64,000 bases of DNA, from positions 47,455,684 through 47,519,683 of the forward strand of contig NC_089982.1 in the NCBI RefSeq assembly GCF_036417845.1, read 5' to 3'. The DNA is from Apteryx mantelli (lineage: Eukaryota; Chordata; Aves; Apterygiformes; Apterygidae). This document shows, one piece after another, positions 37,101 to 51,100 of the stretch. The notes below the pieces were generated by a model. That model made no database searches. It saw only the letters and a list, made by a program, of their open reading frames with translations, and was not told the DNA's origin. Position 1 is the first letter of the stretch; the number at the start of each line of letters is the position of its first letter. The position numbers were made by a program, and so were the translations under genes.

Positions 37101-40100
37101 GCAAAATTACTTCAAAATCTAATGTTTTTTCTCTTACAATTGCTGTTGCACAATGTTAAACTTAACATCATTCCTAGAGAAATCTACACTGAAATACTGA
37201 AATAATAGCTTTTCATTTTTTGTATTGATTTTAATACTGTTTAAATTTGCAGTCAGCACTTAATAGAAGAAAATAAATGGTTTTGATTGAATTATGCCAT
37301 TTCAGTCAATGAAAATCAGTTTGATGTGATCCATGCCAGCAAATGAATGTAGGTGTGTTTAGAATAAGAGAAAAGTCTCTAATTTTATGGTTGGGGTGAG
37401 GGGAGGTCAAATAAAAGCAACAGAAGGAGACTATAATAGAGAGCTGCTACTTTTTTTTTTGATTACAATATTCACTAGAAATTAAAAAAAGATCAAATCA
37501 AAGAAATCAAAGAAAGTCCTAAAAAATAGGGCTTCAGAGCATGTCAGTAGTTTGTCTAGTTTATTCCCTTATTCCAAAACAGTATCATTTATATGTTTAT
37601 CCTTCCTAATGAATAGAGCCAGCTAGGAAGAGAGCTTCAGCATCCCCAGACAATTTGTGCCAGTGCTTTGCTATTCTTACTCCTAGAAATCGTTTTTTGG
37701 TGAAATTTGACCTTGTTGACTCTAATTTTTCCACCATGCTCAGACTAATCTCTTCTTTACATCCTTTTGTAAAAAGCTTTTGCAAAGCTATTTGATCACC
37801 CAGTGATCATCCAAATTTTCTAAGAAATCTCAAAAGCTGTTGCTTTTACATATTTGAAGAATGTTATTGCTCCTGGGCTAAGCAAGGGTTCATGTTCTGG
37901 TTTGTTTCGGCTAATTTCATTTTTTTCAGTCTTCATTCATAATGTGTTCTAGATACCTGGTCATTCTTGCTGCTAGTTTGTAGAGCATGCCAAAATAATG
38001 CCTCTCTCTAAAACCTTCAAAGTTTTCTTGTTGCTGTTGGTTAGATGTTCAGCAGAAGGGAAATATTTGAAAAATGCCAATTCTTATAGAGATTCCGGAA
38101 GCAAATATGTTTTCAGACACTTGGCAGAAACAGAACAGTGGTTTGTTGGCATTGTGTTATTCGGCTAGGTGTAATAGCAAAGCTCGTTAAGACTGGTAGG
38201 ACTCTAGATAGAATAACGCCTCTGGTTATAAGCACTAAGGACTGTTATGAGATGAGGCAAACAGGAAACATGCTAAATATCAGGCAACTTTTCTTAACGG
38301 TGAGACCTGATAAACCTAAAAATCGGTTTTCCAAAGAGGGAGAGTAGTCAAATTCCGACTCTTTGGATAATTTCAAAAAGACCAATAGAAACAAAGCATT
38401 CTTTTCACTGAATTCTGCTTTTGCATTAACAGGTAGGCAGGTGAAAAGGTATTTCTTGTATGCTTGCTGCAAGACTTCCTATAATTTCATTCTGTACTTG
38501 TTTTATTAGCAAAATTTTAGCAACCTGTGTCACTCAAATATTTGCTTTTGTAGATTGTCCCAAATATGACCTAAGTGTCATAGTTGTCTTCAGCACTTTC
38601 ACCTTAAAGAAAGACTTGACTAGATCTACAAGACTGTATCTAAATTAAGTGGTTTTGTACTGTTGTTTTGAAATAGGTGTTTATTAGTGTTATAAATTTC
38701 ACAGACTGGCTGTGTCTGTTATAGTCCTGCAAAGTGCAGTTTGTTTTGTAACTAGTTTTATGTTTAACCTTCAAAACCAGTCTGAACTAAAATCTTCTTC
38801 CTATTTTGTATAATAAAATGCCTAAAATATTCTAAATTAGAGGTTTTCAGAAACTGTTTTCTATAATAATTGTATTTTCATTAATTAATGAATACTATAG
38901 GAAGCAAGTTCATGGGGTGGGAGGGGAAGAATTCAAACGTATCTGTGAAAGGCAAAAATTATTGTCTGGATTTAATGAGTGAGAATGATGGCATATTTTG
39001 TGCAGTAATTGTAACTTGTTTTATCAAATCATATGGTATGTAAATGGAAGTGTTTTACTGAATGCTATGCCAAAGCAAACTAAGTTAAAGCGGATGTCTA
39101 TTCTGCATCAGATTTATTTCATCTAAAACTGAGATAATAAGTTGTTGAACTGAAGCCAGAAAGACAAGCAGGATAATCACATCACCAGGCCTTTAACTAT
39201 TACATTCCTTTATTGCATAAAAGATTTTATTTAACTGATGAATTTATTTTAATCTATTTTAATGTTTTATTCACACTTTGATTAGGCCGTACTGACAGTA
39301 TTAAATACTTTGACAGTGTGCTAATTAAATGACAACCTGGATACCAACAAAGATCAAAACGCAGGCACACAGAAGTCTTGTTCCTACTTGAACAATGTGA
39401 AGTAGTTGTTTCCTCAAATGTTCAATCCAGTATTTAGTTTTGGTATGTGCACATGGCAGTTATACTTAGGCACCCTGGCAGGTTATAAAGTGGTACCTCT
39501 CTTGGTCAGACAGCAAATGAAAACCTTATTTGTGTAACAGTCAAAAATATTTTATACAATGCCGAAATGCTCATTGGATATTTCACAAAAATAAATAGTG
39601 ATGTTGCAGGTACCACATGGAAAATGTAAGTACATTGATTCTTACATCATACCCTGAAAGTCACTGTTACCCTGTTCTAAAAGTTTATAAAGAGAACTGT
39701 TTCTCCAGACATAGGAAGATTAAACTTTTTTCACAGTGCTATTGTTTTACAATGATGAGTTACATGGATTGCAAAGACAATTTGGTTTTTCAGATGAGAA
39801 AAAACAGCTTGGAATGTTCAAAATACAGTTCCCATTAGATGCTAAATGTAAGGGTCTCATTGGAAATTTTAACTGTTGACAGTGGATCTAGATTTAGGAA
39901 TTTATTGCCAGCAATTTAAACAATCTTCGAATATAAAAATGAAGCCAGTATGTTATTGGAGTAAAAGCATTTCTGTTCACAAGAGCTTTCTCTGTTCATG
40001 AAAACATCATTTGTAGGCTAGCTAGAGCTTCTTAGTGGAATTCAAGAATAATATAACATGAAATCATTGCAGTAGTTACAGCTGGCTGTTTTTTGACAGC

Positions 40101-43100
40101 TTGAAATTGAACTGGCGCTCGTAAAGATGCAGATTTTTATCTGCTTTGCCTGAGAAGCACTGCCATCAGTTTTGTCTGAAGTGTTTGTTAAGATATGCTG
40201 CTGTTCATGCCAATAGTCTGAAGGCTAAGAAAGAAAGGCTGGGTGAAAGATAACCTTAACCAGGACTCTTGATGAATATCATGTTATATCCGTCTACCTA
40301 CTGGCGAAATGTGTCTACTTTTTATACTTGCAATAGATGCTGAAAATACCTTCACTTCTTTTATATCCAAATAGCAGTTGAGGAACCATGATACTGTAAA
40401 GCCTAAATTTGAAGGTGGGGAGAGCTGAACCTGATAGATCTTTAAACACTGACAGCCTATGGAACAAATCACCAAAATAATTGTAGAGAGAATATTAAAT
40501 CTCTAGACGGGATTAGATTGTCTCAATTCTTTTATGTGCTTCTGATTTGAACCTTTTCAAATGACTACTTTCTATAAGGGTCACAAATATGTTTATCAAA
40601 ATGATAATTTTTATGAGGTTTCTGAGGAATTTCTTTTTCTGCTTTATAGGAGTAGGTGATGTCTTATTCATGTTAGGGAGCAATTTATCACTGTTTTATA
40701 GTGCAGTGACTATCCACTCACCATTATCAATATTAGTGTGTGTGATATTTCAGCAGACTCATGTCCCAGGCCCACATTGTTACTAATTACCAAGAAAACA
40801 ATTTTGAGAAACTTTTAAGTATAACATCATGTTGCAACGAACCTTGTTCCTCAGCCTGATTCATAAAACCACTATGTATTTTCTGGCTCTTGATTCAATT
40901 GGTAATGAAGCCAGAAACACAATGAATATAATACAAGGAAACTTCTCTATCAACACCCATCCCCAAAGTTTCATTTGAAAGTAATTGTTTTTCTTCTCTA
41001 GGTAGACTCTTCACAACTCAGTCAGTGTGGGAATCTCTGATCTTAAATCAGGCCAATTAATAATTTTTAGACTGACATAAACATGTTAAGTATTGCCAAC
41101 TTCACATCAGTTAAAATATATTTTATTTAAAAACTGCATTTTTTATATTACTGACTCCCTGTCTTTCTCACACACACCCAGACACACACTTTTCATTGTA
41201 TTTATTGGTTAAGATGTTGCTGTGGATATTGCAGCACAGTCTCACAACACAGTTTATATAAAGCATTAGTCCATATCTTTAAAACACTATTTAAATATCC
41301 AACAATACTCTGGCTACTGTAGCACTTTAAATCCTTGATAAATTTTTTTTAATGTCAGAGTTTACCTTACAGGGAACTGTTTCACTTATTATTTCTAAGA
41401 AAGCAAACTAAAAGTGGTCATTTAAAATCTTTTAAAACACTTATTTTGGTTTGAAAGGAAATGTGAAAAGAAGACTAATTAACATTTCAGAGTGTAAATC
41501 ACACAAGGCTTTATTTGTTTAGGTAGGCAGGCAGAGTTGCGTGATAGGGTGGAGGCAGGATATCCTAGTCATCATAAATTTTTCCCTATAATTATGAACC
41601 CTAATCAGCATTTTGTACGCACTTTTCTTTTCCCTTGTGCAAACACCCAGCTTAGTTGATAGTCCTCTTTATGCAGTCAAGAATCATTCAGTGATTAGTG
41701 CTAACACTGTGACCTTTCTATGTGTTGCAAAGGCCTAAATAGGTAGAAGTGGAGTATCAGAATTCACTTACCCATAGGAGCCCTTCATGAAATGAGAACT
41801 CTGAAATGTACGTTATGGTTCTACTGCTTTTGTGACCTTTACTTATGAGAGGACTTTCCCACCTATTTGCTGACTTCCATGTTGTTACCCCCTTATTTAT
41901 GGGATACAGGATCTTCTTGGCCTGGGTCTTGAAGTCCTCCTAGGTCCCTACAGTCAGAGAAGAGACAGTTGGTTGAAATATAGAGAGCTTCCTCTCATTT
42001 GCAGAGTGCGTAGAGTGGCAAAACATTCAGAAATAGCTATGACGGTGATTAAGATGTCACCACTTTCCAGATTAGTGTTGAGCCTCACTCTATGGATCTC
42101 TGAGCTATTTCCAGGATGTCATGTGGCTGAAAGTGATGAAATAAGAAATTTGTCGGTTTGTATCTTTTAAGGTGACATTGTGAAGGTATTTTTTAACTCA
42201 AATTTGGATGCAAGTTTGCCATCTGTACCTGATAAATATGAGTCATCTATAAAAGCAATCAAACTATTGTTATTTGGTGCCTTAGGTATCTATTTAGATA
42301 TCTAGCTTTTCCTTTTTTTTGGCCTCAATGCTGAGATCCTTACCAGTGCTCAAGAAGAATAATGCCTATGAAATTGATGGAAGATACATAACTAAATTTA
42401 TTAAAGAACCTAGACCTGAGAGTTTTTTTCTGGAAACTCTTTGTCTCAATGTATTTTGACTGATGTTCCTTCATGTTCTCCTTTGCTGACCCAGTCTTTT
42501 TTTTCTTCACTAAATGTTTCTCTCTTCTTCCATTCTTCATTGATTCTGGTTACTTTTTTCCTTGCCTTCCTTTCTCCATCTCATCTCTTGCGTTGTTGCT
42601 GAGGTTATGAGTAAAGTGGAAACTACTGAGGGACTTCTTAAAAGTGCATCGAGTTTTAGTAACATTCACTCCAATGGCACCAAAGTAATGGTTGGTGGGA
42701 CTGGAAGGGAGAACAGCCAGTCTTCATAAGCATTTCCTACAAGCATTTTCTATATTTCTAAATAGATAACTATTGAGTTATCTTCTGGCTTATCTTTTTA
42801 ATACAGAAACTTCATTTTATCTGGAAAGAACACAAATCTTTAATTCCCAGTTGGCAGAGCCAATTAAAGTAAGCTGACCCTATAGAAATACATGCTTTCT
42901 TGTTTGGTCGCTTTCTTCAGTCAAGAAGCAACAAAAGTACTGAATTGGGTCATGAGTGTAACCATAAAATGTATTTGGATGTCAGATGTCTTCTTGGCTA
43001 TGTTTTCATATATTAATCATTTAAAAATATATTTCTAACTTCTTAACATTTTTTCACTCAAAACTTTTTTATGGAATGTCAGATATTTTTCAGAACAATA

Positions 43101-43510
43101 TTTGCTACTGAAAGCATTTCACTTTCACAGAAACTTTACATGTTTGCTTAAAATCAAAACAAAAATGCATTTTTTTAACAAAACATAAATATTTTCTGAC
43201 TGAATGACCTTATTTTACAACCAGCTATCAGGTGTTGTCTATCAAGGCTGAGTTTATTATGTAAAAATATGAGAGCAATAAGTTGACTTAGAAGTTCAGT
43301 ATAAATCAGTTTTATTTTTTAAATTATTATTTAATTGAAAACAGCTGTCCCTTATTTTGCCTAATCAGTCAGAGATTAATAGATGAAAACTAAAACTTGT
43401 ATATAATCAGTTGGGAATGCATAGAAAAATCATACACTTGCTCTCCCTGGTTGTATGCCTATTTGCCAGAGAAAGTCACTGAAAATGACCGAATTTGTTG
43501 TAAGTAAATG
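34131..43510. other. Long, very AT-rich non-coding stretch
   Basis: No gene, RNA gene or transposon is recognised in more than 9 kb. Open frames are few and short, in keeping with the high stop-codon frequency of this AT-rich DNA. The stretch holds an imperfect AT repeat at 36415-36475, a period-9 ATCAAAGAA-like repeat near 37496-37515 and a degraded CA-rich run near 41168-41190. Homeodomain-type TTGATTAGG and CTAATTAAATGAC motifs lie near 39.28-39.34 kb. Confidence 0.65.
36415..36475. repeat. Imperfect AT-rich repeat with TATACT-like units
   Basis: Repeated variants of TATACTATAATA, CTATACTCTATACTG and ATATACTATAT run for about 60 bp. It is AT-rich low-complexity DNA. Confidence 0.65.
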
Positions 43511-43519
43511 CCAGCTTAC

Positions 43520-43611
43520 AAAAAAAAAAAAAAAAAAAAGAGGGAGAGAGAAGAGAGAGAGAGAGAGAGGGAGGGAGGGAGAGAGAGAGAGAGCAGGGGA
43601 GAGAGAGAGAT
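43520..43611 (+). repeat. Poly(A)20 joined to a (GA)n / GGGA purine tract
   Basis: Twenty A at 43520-43539 run directly into about 72 nt of GA and GGGA units with one C interruption (43594). The tract is flanked by a 7-bp direct repeat, CAGCTTA at 43512-43518 and 43612-43618. An A run next to a microsatellite with flanking direct repeats is how a microsatellite seeded by a retroposed tail would look, but no element body lies between the repeats and seven bases can match by chance. Confidence 0.9.
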
Positions 43612-44425
43612 CAGCTTAAAGTACCCGGCTGTAACCTCATTCTCTGGAAGTAATAGTTATTAATAACAGTGCCAGCTAGAAATAGCATTTAATAGGTTGC
43701 AGCTTCTAAACAGCATGTCATTAATTGCTTTTCTTAGATGACAAAGAACAGTGGTCAAGTGTACATAAAATGAAAATAAAAGCGTATCAATAAAGTGATT
43801 CTGACATGGCAGACCACAAGGAAGGAAATATAAACATTTTTTAAATCAGTTTGAAATTATCGATAACAGACATACTAATATGGATTTTGGTATGTTCAGT
43901 AGTGTCAATTTAGACTTCACTTACAACTTCATTTCTGTTGAACAAATATGTGAGTTCAGATTGGTGCATTTGATAGTGGGTTGTACTTGTGAGAGTAGAG
44001 TGAAACAGGATGTAGTATTCGCTTGTCCTCAAGGCTTAAAGGGAGTTCATCTGCAAATTGTTTGGTCTAAAATTTTAAGTCCTGTTGGAAGATGTTTGAA
44101 GGCAGGGAAAAACCCTGTATAGTGCTTGTCTTCCTTCCATGACTTCCTGAGTGCCTTCATTAGCAAGCCTGCAAAATCCTGTGTTTTATCAGATTTCATG
44201 TATCTGCATTAAGGATGACCCCATCATGTTGGTCCATTGTCTGCTTGGTCATACATTAACTCACAGCTGTCAAACAAGTAATAGGTGGAGGTCCAGTGGG
44301 CTGATACTTCCTGTTCACTTCCAGATGTACTGATAAAAGAGTCTTTGCTTGGATGTCCTGTAAGATTTGAGAGCCTGTCAAAGTAAGGCTGAAGGGTTGT
44401 TTTTTTTCCCCTCCTCATATCTTAA
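43612..44425. other. Non-coding stretch between two microsatellites
   Basis: No gene is recognised. An 80-codon frame at 43880-44122 has no domain I know. The segment 43620-43770 has mixed, non-repetitive sequence rich in ATTA-type motifs and could be a regulatory element, but nothing direct shows this. Confidence 0.55.
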
Positions 44426-44445
44426 ACACACACACACACACACAC
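44426..44445. repeat. (AC)10 microsatellite
   Basis: Ten uninterrupted AC dinucleotides form a typical vertebrate microsatellite. Confidence 0.95.
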
Positions 44446-45956
44446 TCCTCGCTATCAGCAATGCTAAAACAGAACTCAAAAAAACAGAAATACAAGCTTC
44501 TTTTGATATATATTTTAATTTAGTTTCTTGTCATTTTTTGAATCTCGATAAAAAAGTACTGATAATGTTCTCTTGTTGTCTATAAAATATCTAATTGGGA
44601 CAGTACAAGCAATTCTGAGTGACAAAGAGAAGGTAGTGCTTTAGAATATTTTGTTACTTAAAAATTTCTCCATGCACATCCGCATGGCTGAATAAGAAAA
44701 GTAAATTGAGTACTACGTATCATATACTACTAGTTTTGTTTCCTTTATATTAATAGAAAGCTGAAATTTGGCATGGTGCTTCAGAAAATTGTGACAACAC
44801 AGATGATTATTTAAGATTCAGAAATGATCTGATAGATGACAAACTGCCATTAATTACACAGGCAACTGAATATATATGGGGACTGCAGAGAAAATGATTT
44901 TGTTATACATTGACTTTACTCAGATTCTCAAGTATATTAAAAGTTTCAGCTTTAGAAAATGCTGTATCAGTTTTGATATTGAAAGTGGGTATAGTTAATA
45001 TAATATCTATCTAACTAGCTTGCACTCTAGTAGAAAATAATTTTAAAACAATCTTGGCTCTGGAATGTTTTACGGGAACTTGGCAGCTCTCTCTGCCTAT
45101 TGTGAAGCTTGAACTGAGCAGCTCAATCCCCACTAGGGTGTTAACTAACTTTATCCATAAATAAATTATGAAATTATAGATCATTATAAATGCACACAGT
45201 TGGCTTTATATATCTGTAAAATTTGTACAGTGTTTGAAAGTCTATTGTCAAATCCCTATTCTGGGAATTAGAGGGTGGGGTATTTAGTGTTTCAAAAATA
45301 AATAAATAAGAAAGGGAAAGGGTGTGTGTTGTTCCTTGATCAATTCCAAGTCCAAGTCAGTAAGTTGAGAATTTTATACACTTATTGATATGGACTTCTG
45401 TAATGGATTGACTGGCTGAGTACAGTTATGGGGAAATGCTAGATACTTAATGCTTGACTGGGAATTTTCCCCAAAGATCTTGATCTTCCAAGGTGCAATG
45501 TGCCTTCAACTTAAATAGATCTGTCTCAGTGGTAAGAACAACCAGCACATTCAGTCTGTTATAAAATTCTGTGTGTAGCAAAAGTAGAAAGAGGCAAACT
45601 TCTGTTAGCTGTTTAACAGCACGCCTATGACTAGGATTCCAAATATTTACATTTTGAAACAGGGGACAAATCAAGAAACTAAAGGGTAACTTGATGGAAA
45701 GTGATGCTTTCCATTTTTGAAGTTTATTACAGCGTTAAAGTCATTCTACCCAAAACTATCCTGGAATGCCAATTCTATTGGAATTTCCATGTGAAATGGG
45801 AAGATTCAGGTTGGCTTGTCAGTCTGTTGCTGAAACCCATAATACTAGTCCCTGCTATTATTTAAATACCAGCCTTGCTGAAAACCAAATATTAAAATTT
45901 CTGACTAAAAATTTTAGAATTTTGATTTCTGAACCAAAAATTTGACTTTTTTTTCT

Positions 45957-45980
45957 TTGTGATTTCAATTGAAATCACAA
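45957..45980. repeat. Perfect 24-bp palindrome
   Basis: Every base from 45957 to 45968 pairs with 45980 back to 45969 without mismatch or spacer; the centre is CAATTG and each arm reads TTGTGATTTCAA. A perfect palindrome of this length is unlikely at any given place and mildly unusual even over 64 kb. It could be a homodimer binding site or simply AT-rich coincidence. Confidence 0.95.
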
Positions 45981-48100
45981 TAGGTAGTTTGGAACATTAT
46001 TTACAGAAAATTCCTAATTCAAATACAATTCCAAATACAGTAATTAAGTGCATAGCCACGAGGAGAAGATGATTACAAATCAGTAATAAGAGCAGACTGG
46101 GATTATTAAACTGATTAAGCTCTGGCAAAGTATTTCTTTGATGACATGTAATATAAATCATTTTTGCTTATATTTAAAAGGGAAAATATTTTAAGCAATG
46201 AATTGCTTACTAAATCAAAGTTTATTTGACTTTAATAGGTAATTTTTTAGCCCAGTGAGGCTGTAGTCTGTGGTTTAGAATAGATCTGGTAATGGGATCT
46301 TAGTAAATCTGTTTAAACATAAAATTTTGAAATTGCCTTTCTGGTGGTCAACACCAGGGTGGATCTTATCACCTTTTTGTGCTGTAAGGACAAAACCTAT
46401 TCGAAGATAAGTTTTTTCACCACATTACTTCCTTCTGAATCTCAGTATTTAAAAGACATATATTGGTTTATGAAAAACTTCTGAAATTAATAGCCTGCTC
46501 TGTTATTCACTTTTTTTTTCATTGTAGCTGAGATGTCAGAAGTATATCTGAATGCAAAGTCTGAGCTTGCAGAATAGTAGCCTTGAGAAAAGGAAGTGAG
46601 GTTTGAAAAATATATGGTCATTGCTTTGATTTTGTGGGAGTAGAAGTAATAAAAAGTGACCTGCAAGACTTTTAAAAGTATTTTTCAGCAGTATGAATCA
46701 GACCTGTTTCTGCTTCTTCTTTAAACTACAGTTTGTCTTGGTCCACTTGACAGATAAGATAAGTATGCGGGTATCATCTGAAATGAAGCCTGTGGCAGTT
46801 TATCAGGGTAGAAGGAAACAAGCTAAAAACTTCCTTGATTGTTGACTGTTCTAGATCCTCTGTGTAAAAAATGGACGTTACCAATTACTAATTGGCTCCA
46901 TGTCTTTTGTGGCTGGTGGCAGACATTGAAAAAATAGCTGGGCCTACTCTGGACCTACTTCCCATCAAGTTTATATATGCTTTCTTCAGGGAAAATTGAA
47001 TAGCAAATCATTTTAAATACATCCAGTCATTTACTGATGACTATCAGGTATTACTCAATAACTAGACTTTATAATAATTGTAATGGAAAAATGAATGATA
47101 TGTCTTTAGACCAGAATTAAATGAAGTAAAATCTGCAATGAGATTTTCTTTTTAGTGGTCAATTTGGTGTTTCCTTATGATATTGAACAGACTAAAAAGA
47201 TTTTCTTTCTAATGCATGTTTTAATAGTGTATGGTACTCTCTAAAGCAGGGTAGTTTTTAACATTTTGTAGAGGGTGATTTGAGCAATATATGGTGAATA
47301 TTTTAAAAATGGGAAGAAACATAAAAATTGCAGATGTTTAATTTCATTTATTCTCAGGATAAAACATTAGTCATCTTCATTTTGAAATGGCCATTTCCAC
47401 TTTAGAAACCAACCTAAATTGACCTAAATTGAAGAAGAAAAGAAAGGAAAGTTCTAAATAAATCAAAACAAAATTAAAAAGAAATGTTACCTCTTGGATT
47501 AACCTAAATATATCAGGTAGATTAAAATAAACATTTCCTCTCTCATTTTGAGAGCTGAAGATCTTATTCACCTAATTTTAACCCTGTCAGCCAAGAACTG
47601 CTGTTGCTATGATTTTGGGAATTTGGTATAGAATGAATGATTATAAAGTAGTTCCATTTGCTCTTCCCTGAGAGATCACAGAAGATGGTTTATAGGCTGT
47701 TGCTTTTCTAATTCCAAAAGCCACAGCCTCGGAAATGTTCAGAACAACAGACATAATTTTTTTTTTACCTTTTCTTTTCAATTACTGCAACAGATGTTGT
47801 ACCAAACAGGGTGGGTATGGGTTACCTTTACCATGGGTTGTCATTAGTATTTCTAAAGCTTGTTGTGTTTTATTTCCTCTTCAGTTAGAGCTCTTGCCTT
47901 CCTTTGCATTTGGCTGATTACAGCCCTGGACTAAGGCCATCTGGCTTAGTTGCAATCAAGATAAGGTTGGCAAGGAAGAATCTTCTGAGCAAATGTCAAA
48001 ATCTGTAGCTGCTCCCTCAGTTGACAGTGTCTGCCTGGAAGTTGTCAAACTGGTTTACAGTAGTTAAACCTTTTCAGTGTCATTGTTTTGGGGACTAGTT

Positions 48101-48140
48101 TCATATAGCTTTTTATTTTCTCATATAGCTTTTTTTTTTT
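48101..48140. repeat. 20-bp imperfect tandem duplication
   Basis: TCATATAGCTTTTTATTTTC at 48101-48120 is followed by the same 14-nt start and a pure T tail at 48121-48140. Confidence 0.8.
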
Positions 48141-51100
48141 GGCAATTTTTAACTTCTGATAAGTAAGTAGCTGAAAGAGAGCTTTTAAGCTTTAGGTCAG
48201 TTCTCTGACAGCTCTTTGTGGATGATAAGCCACTAGAAAAAGACTAAATTGAGATTTTAGTTTATACAGAAGAAGATGGAACTGGAGCAGAGAGGCAGAT
48301 CTCTTAGGTATCAGCATAAAGATGATGATAAGGTTTGTGCTTGTGTATCTTTAGGAGCAAAGGAGTGTGGACAAAGGCTTACAGGATAAAATAGTTTGGA
48401 ATAGGGGAGAACAAGAGATGTTTTCTGGAAAAGCTGTGAAAAAAGTCAAATGGAAGGTGTGAAATAGAATTGGAGTCTTCAGTTAATGTTATTTATGAAT
48501 GCCTCCCTTTTGAGAAGAGAGAGGTATAAGTGTCCTGGACTTCAACATTCAGTATTATTCTCCAGTGACTTAAAGGGTAAAATGTAAGTTTTTGGTTTCC
48601 ATCTACGTACATGCCATCAAATTGTGCTTGCCTAAAATGGGGTGTACAAATCTTAGGTTTCCTGAAAGGGATTAACACATGCCTGCATAGAAAAATGGGA
48701 GATGGTGGACCAGCTGGGTTTGGTTGTAGCACTCTTAAATAATTGTGGCTTCCAGATGCTAAAAATCAGGAAAGGAGTCCTCTTCTCACCTCTACCCACA
48801 TGAGTAGGATCACGGTATTCTGTATGAGCAGTAGCAAGGCAGTGGGGGAGTTACTCCTTTACTAACTCTGCTCGTGCTGACTTCTGGTGCTATGTCAACA
48901 AAATGTTAATCCCTAGCTAATATTTAGTGATGACAGCTGTCTCCAGGTTTGCTTCACTAACCTCTGCTGATAGAAAAATTCACAGGCTGCATCACCTGGC
49001 TAAGGAAAGTAACCAGAGGAAACCTATCTTGGTGTGGCAGGGGTAAAGAGAAATACTGACAAAGCCTCCACCTGATCTCTGCTCTGAATAATCTCATTCT
49101 GAGAGCATAAAGGCTTGACTTATTTGACTGGTAGTGTTCCATTCTCTTTTTGCATACGTAAAACTTACCTATTACTCTTTACATTAAAATGATAGGATAT
49201 TTATTTAGATAAGCTTTTGTGAATGGTTTTACAAACCAAGAAGAAACTAACTGATTTTACCAGAAGATTAATGGGCCATCACAGGGAACTCAGGCAGTGT
49301 AAAACATTTTTTATCAAAGCATGATATTTAGGCAAAATAGGAAATATCAGAATATGTCATTCCGTAAGTAGCATCCTTGAGGGAACTAACTCAAAGGCTT
49401 CAGAGTAAGGCTGTACTCCTTATATTTCTGAGGCTAGTGTTTCGTAAGAATCAGTCCACTTTTGATTCTTGTTTGTATTAATGTTTTTAATTGACTGATT
49501 TTAATTCTTTGTTGCTTGTTCTTGACTGATTTTGGTTTTTGTAAACTTGATTTATTGTTATTCATGTAGCACTTGACTTCAATAGTACTTTTAAGCTTTT
49601 ATTTGATTTTTAATTTTCTTCTTTTCTATGAAACTGTTAAACTCTCATAAGACCTAGAGACACTTTTCACCACAACATTCACATGCCTAGAAGGTCAAAT
49701 ATACTTCCCAGTGATATATTTTCAGGCTTTATTTCCAAATTCATACTTAGGTTCTTCACACAATAGTAATCAAGATATATAGGTAAAAGAGGGAAGTACA
49801 ACTTGTCTGAAAGGTACTTAGCAAGCCTTTACAGATGATCCATCTTCTAGCAATGCAGCCAAGCAGTTTCAAAAAAATTGCTTTAGGGAAAAAATAGATT
49901 TTATGGTAAGGACAGGGAAACAATAACACCTTAACTTGCCAGCGTATGCTTATGCTGGGTGGGCTTTTGGCACAAATAATTCCGAGCAGTCTAAGTGCAT
50001 TTTCCTGTAAATTCTCTGCAGCATGTTATATTTTAGTTGATACTGTACTTAACCTGTCTCTAAGGCAACTAGGCTTGCTTTTATTAACTTCTAACAGAGA
50101 AGATCCTAAGACATACCTGTGCATATACTAGAACACAACACATCTGTAAGGAATTTATATACTATCCATAGGCTTTTCATTCCTATCCTACTGTCTGATT
50201 CTCCCTGCTTGTACATAGGGTCCATTCTTGTAGATCTAACTCAGATAAATATACTAGTCACATGAGTGAAGACTTGAGGATCAAATGATTCAGTAGAAAG
50301 GTATGCAAGGGAGAGAGCATGACACGGAGAAGTATTTAAAATACTTTATACTAGGGACTTCATAGCTCTTGGAATTCGATGGAGGTCGCTAACCAGTTTG
50401 AATCAAGACAGAGCAGGTGTTACCTAGCATTACAGCAGTTGTGTTACATGCTGGCAAAATCTAGAAGTGCAAAACAAGGAACGAGCAAGAGCCTGCTGCT
50501 AAAATGGAAGAGGTTTAGGATGAACAAGTTGTCTATTGCCATTTTTAGGACTTTACAAGGAATAGTCAGTCTATTATGAGTAAATGTATGATAGAACTTG
50601 ATTTAGAATTCATTGTTGCATTACTTTGTTAACTTCGCTTTATTTCACATGTGAAAAGAAAATAAGTAAGACCTAGGGGATTATTAGTAATAGGCATTTA
50701 CATCAGCCAAGCCCTCCAGCATTTTCTGTTATAAGAGAAGATCTGGAGGAAGGGCTTCATGTTCTTACCTGTGGTAGTGTTTGGAGCTTTTATTTTATTC
50801 ATGTCATGCTTCAAAAAGCATGACTATTTTCTCAAGCTATTTTTTCAATTGAATTGGGTGATGGTAAATTTATACACTAGGTGAGTCTGTCTTGTTGCAA
50901 CTTTCCTATAGAAAGGAGCACCATCAGGAGGAATACATTATTAAACTTCTCTATAAGGTTGGTATACTGAATTTCCTATTAGGACTGAAAAACTCATATT
51001 AATAATTATAGCAATGATTAGAAAAATGATCTTGAATAATGGCTGGACAAATAAAGTAGGTTTGCATGTTTGTAATGAAAGTTGCTGTAATGAGATAATT

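Noticed and set aside
47928..47952. AGGCCATCTGGC considered as a reverse-strand CTCF site
   Set aside because: The bases left of the AGATGGC core on the reverse strand do not match the required C-rich half of the motif.
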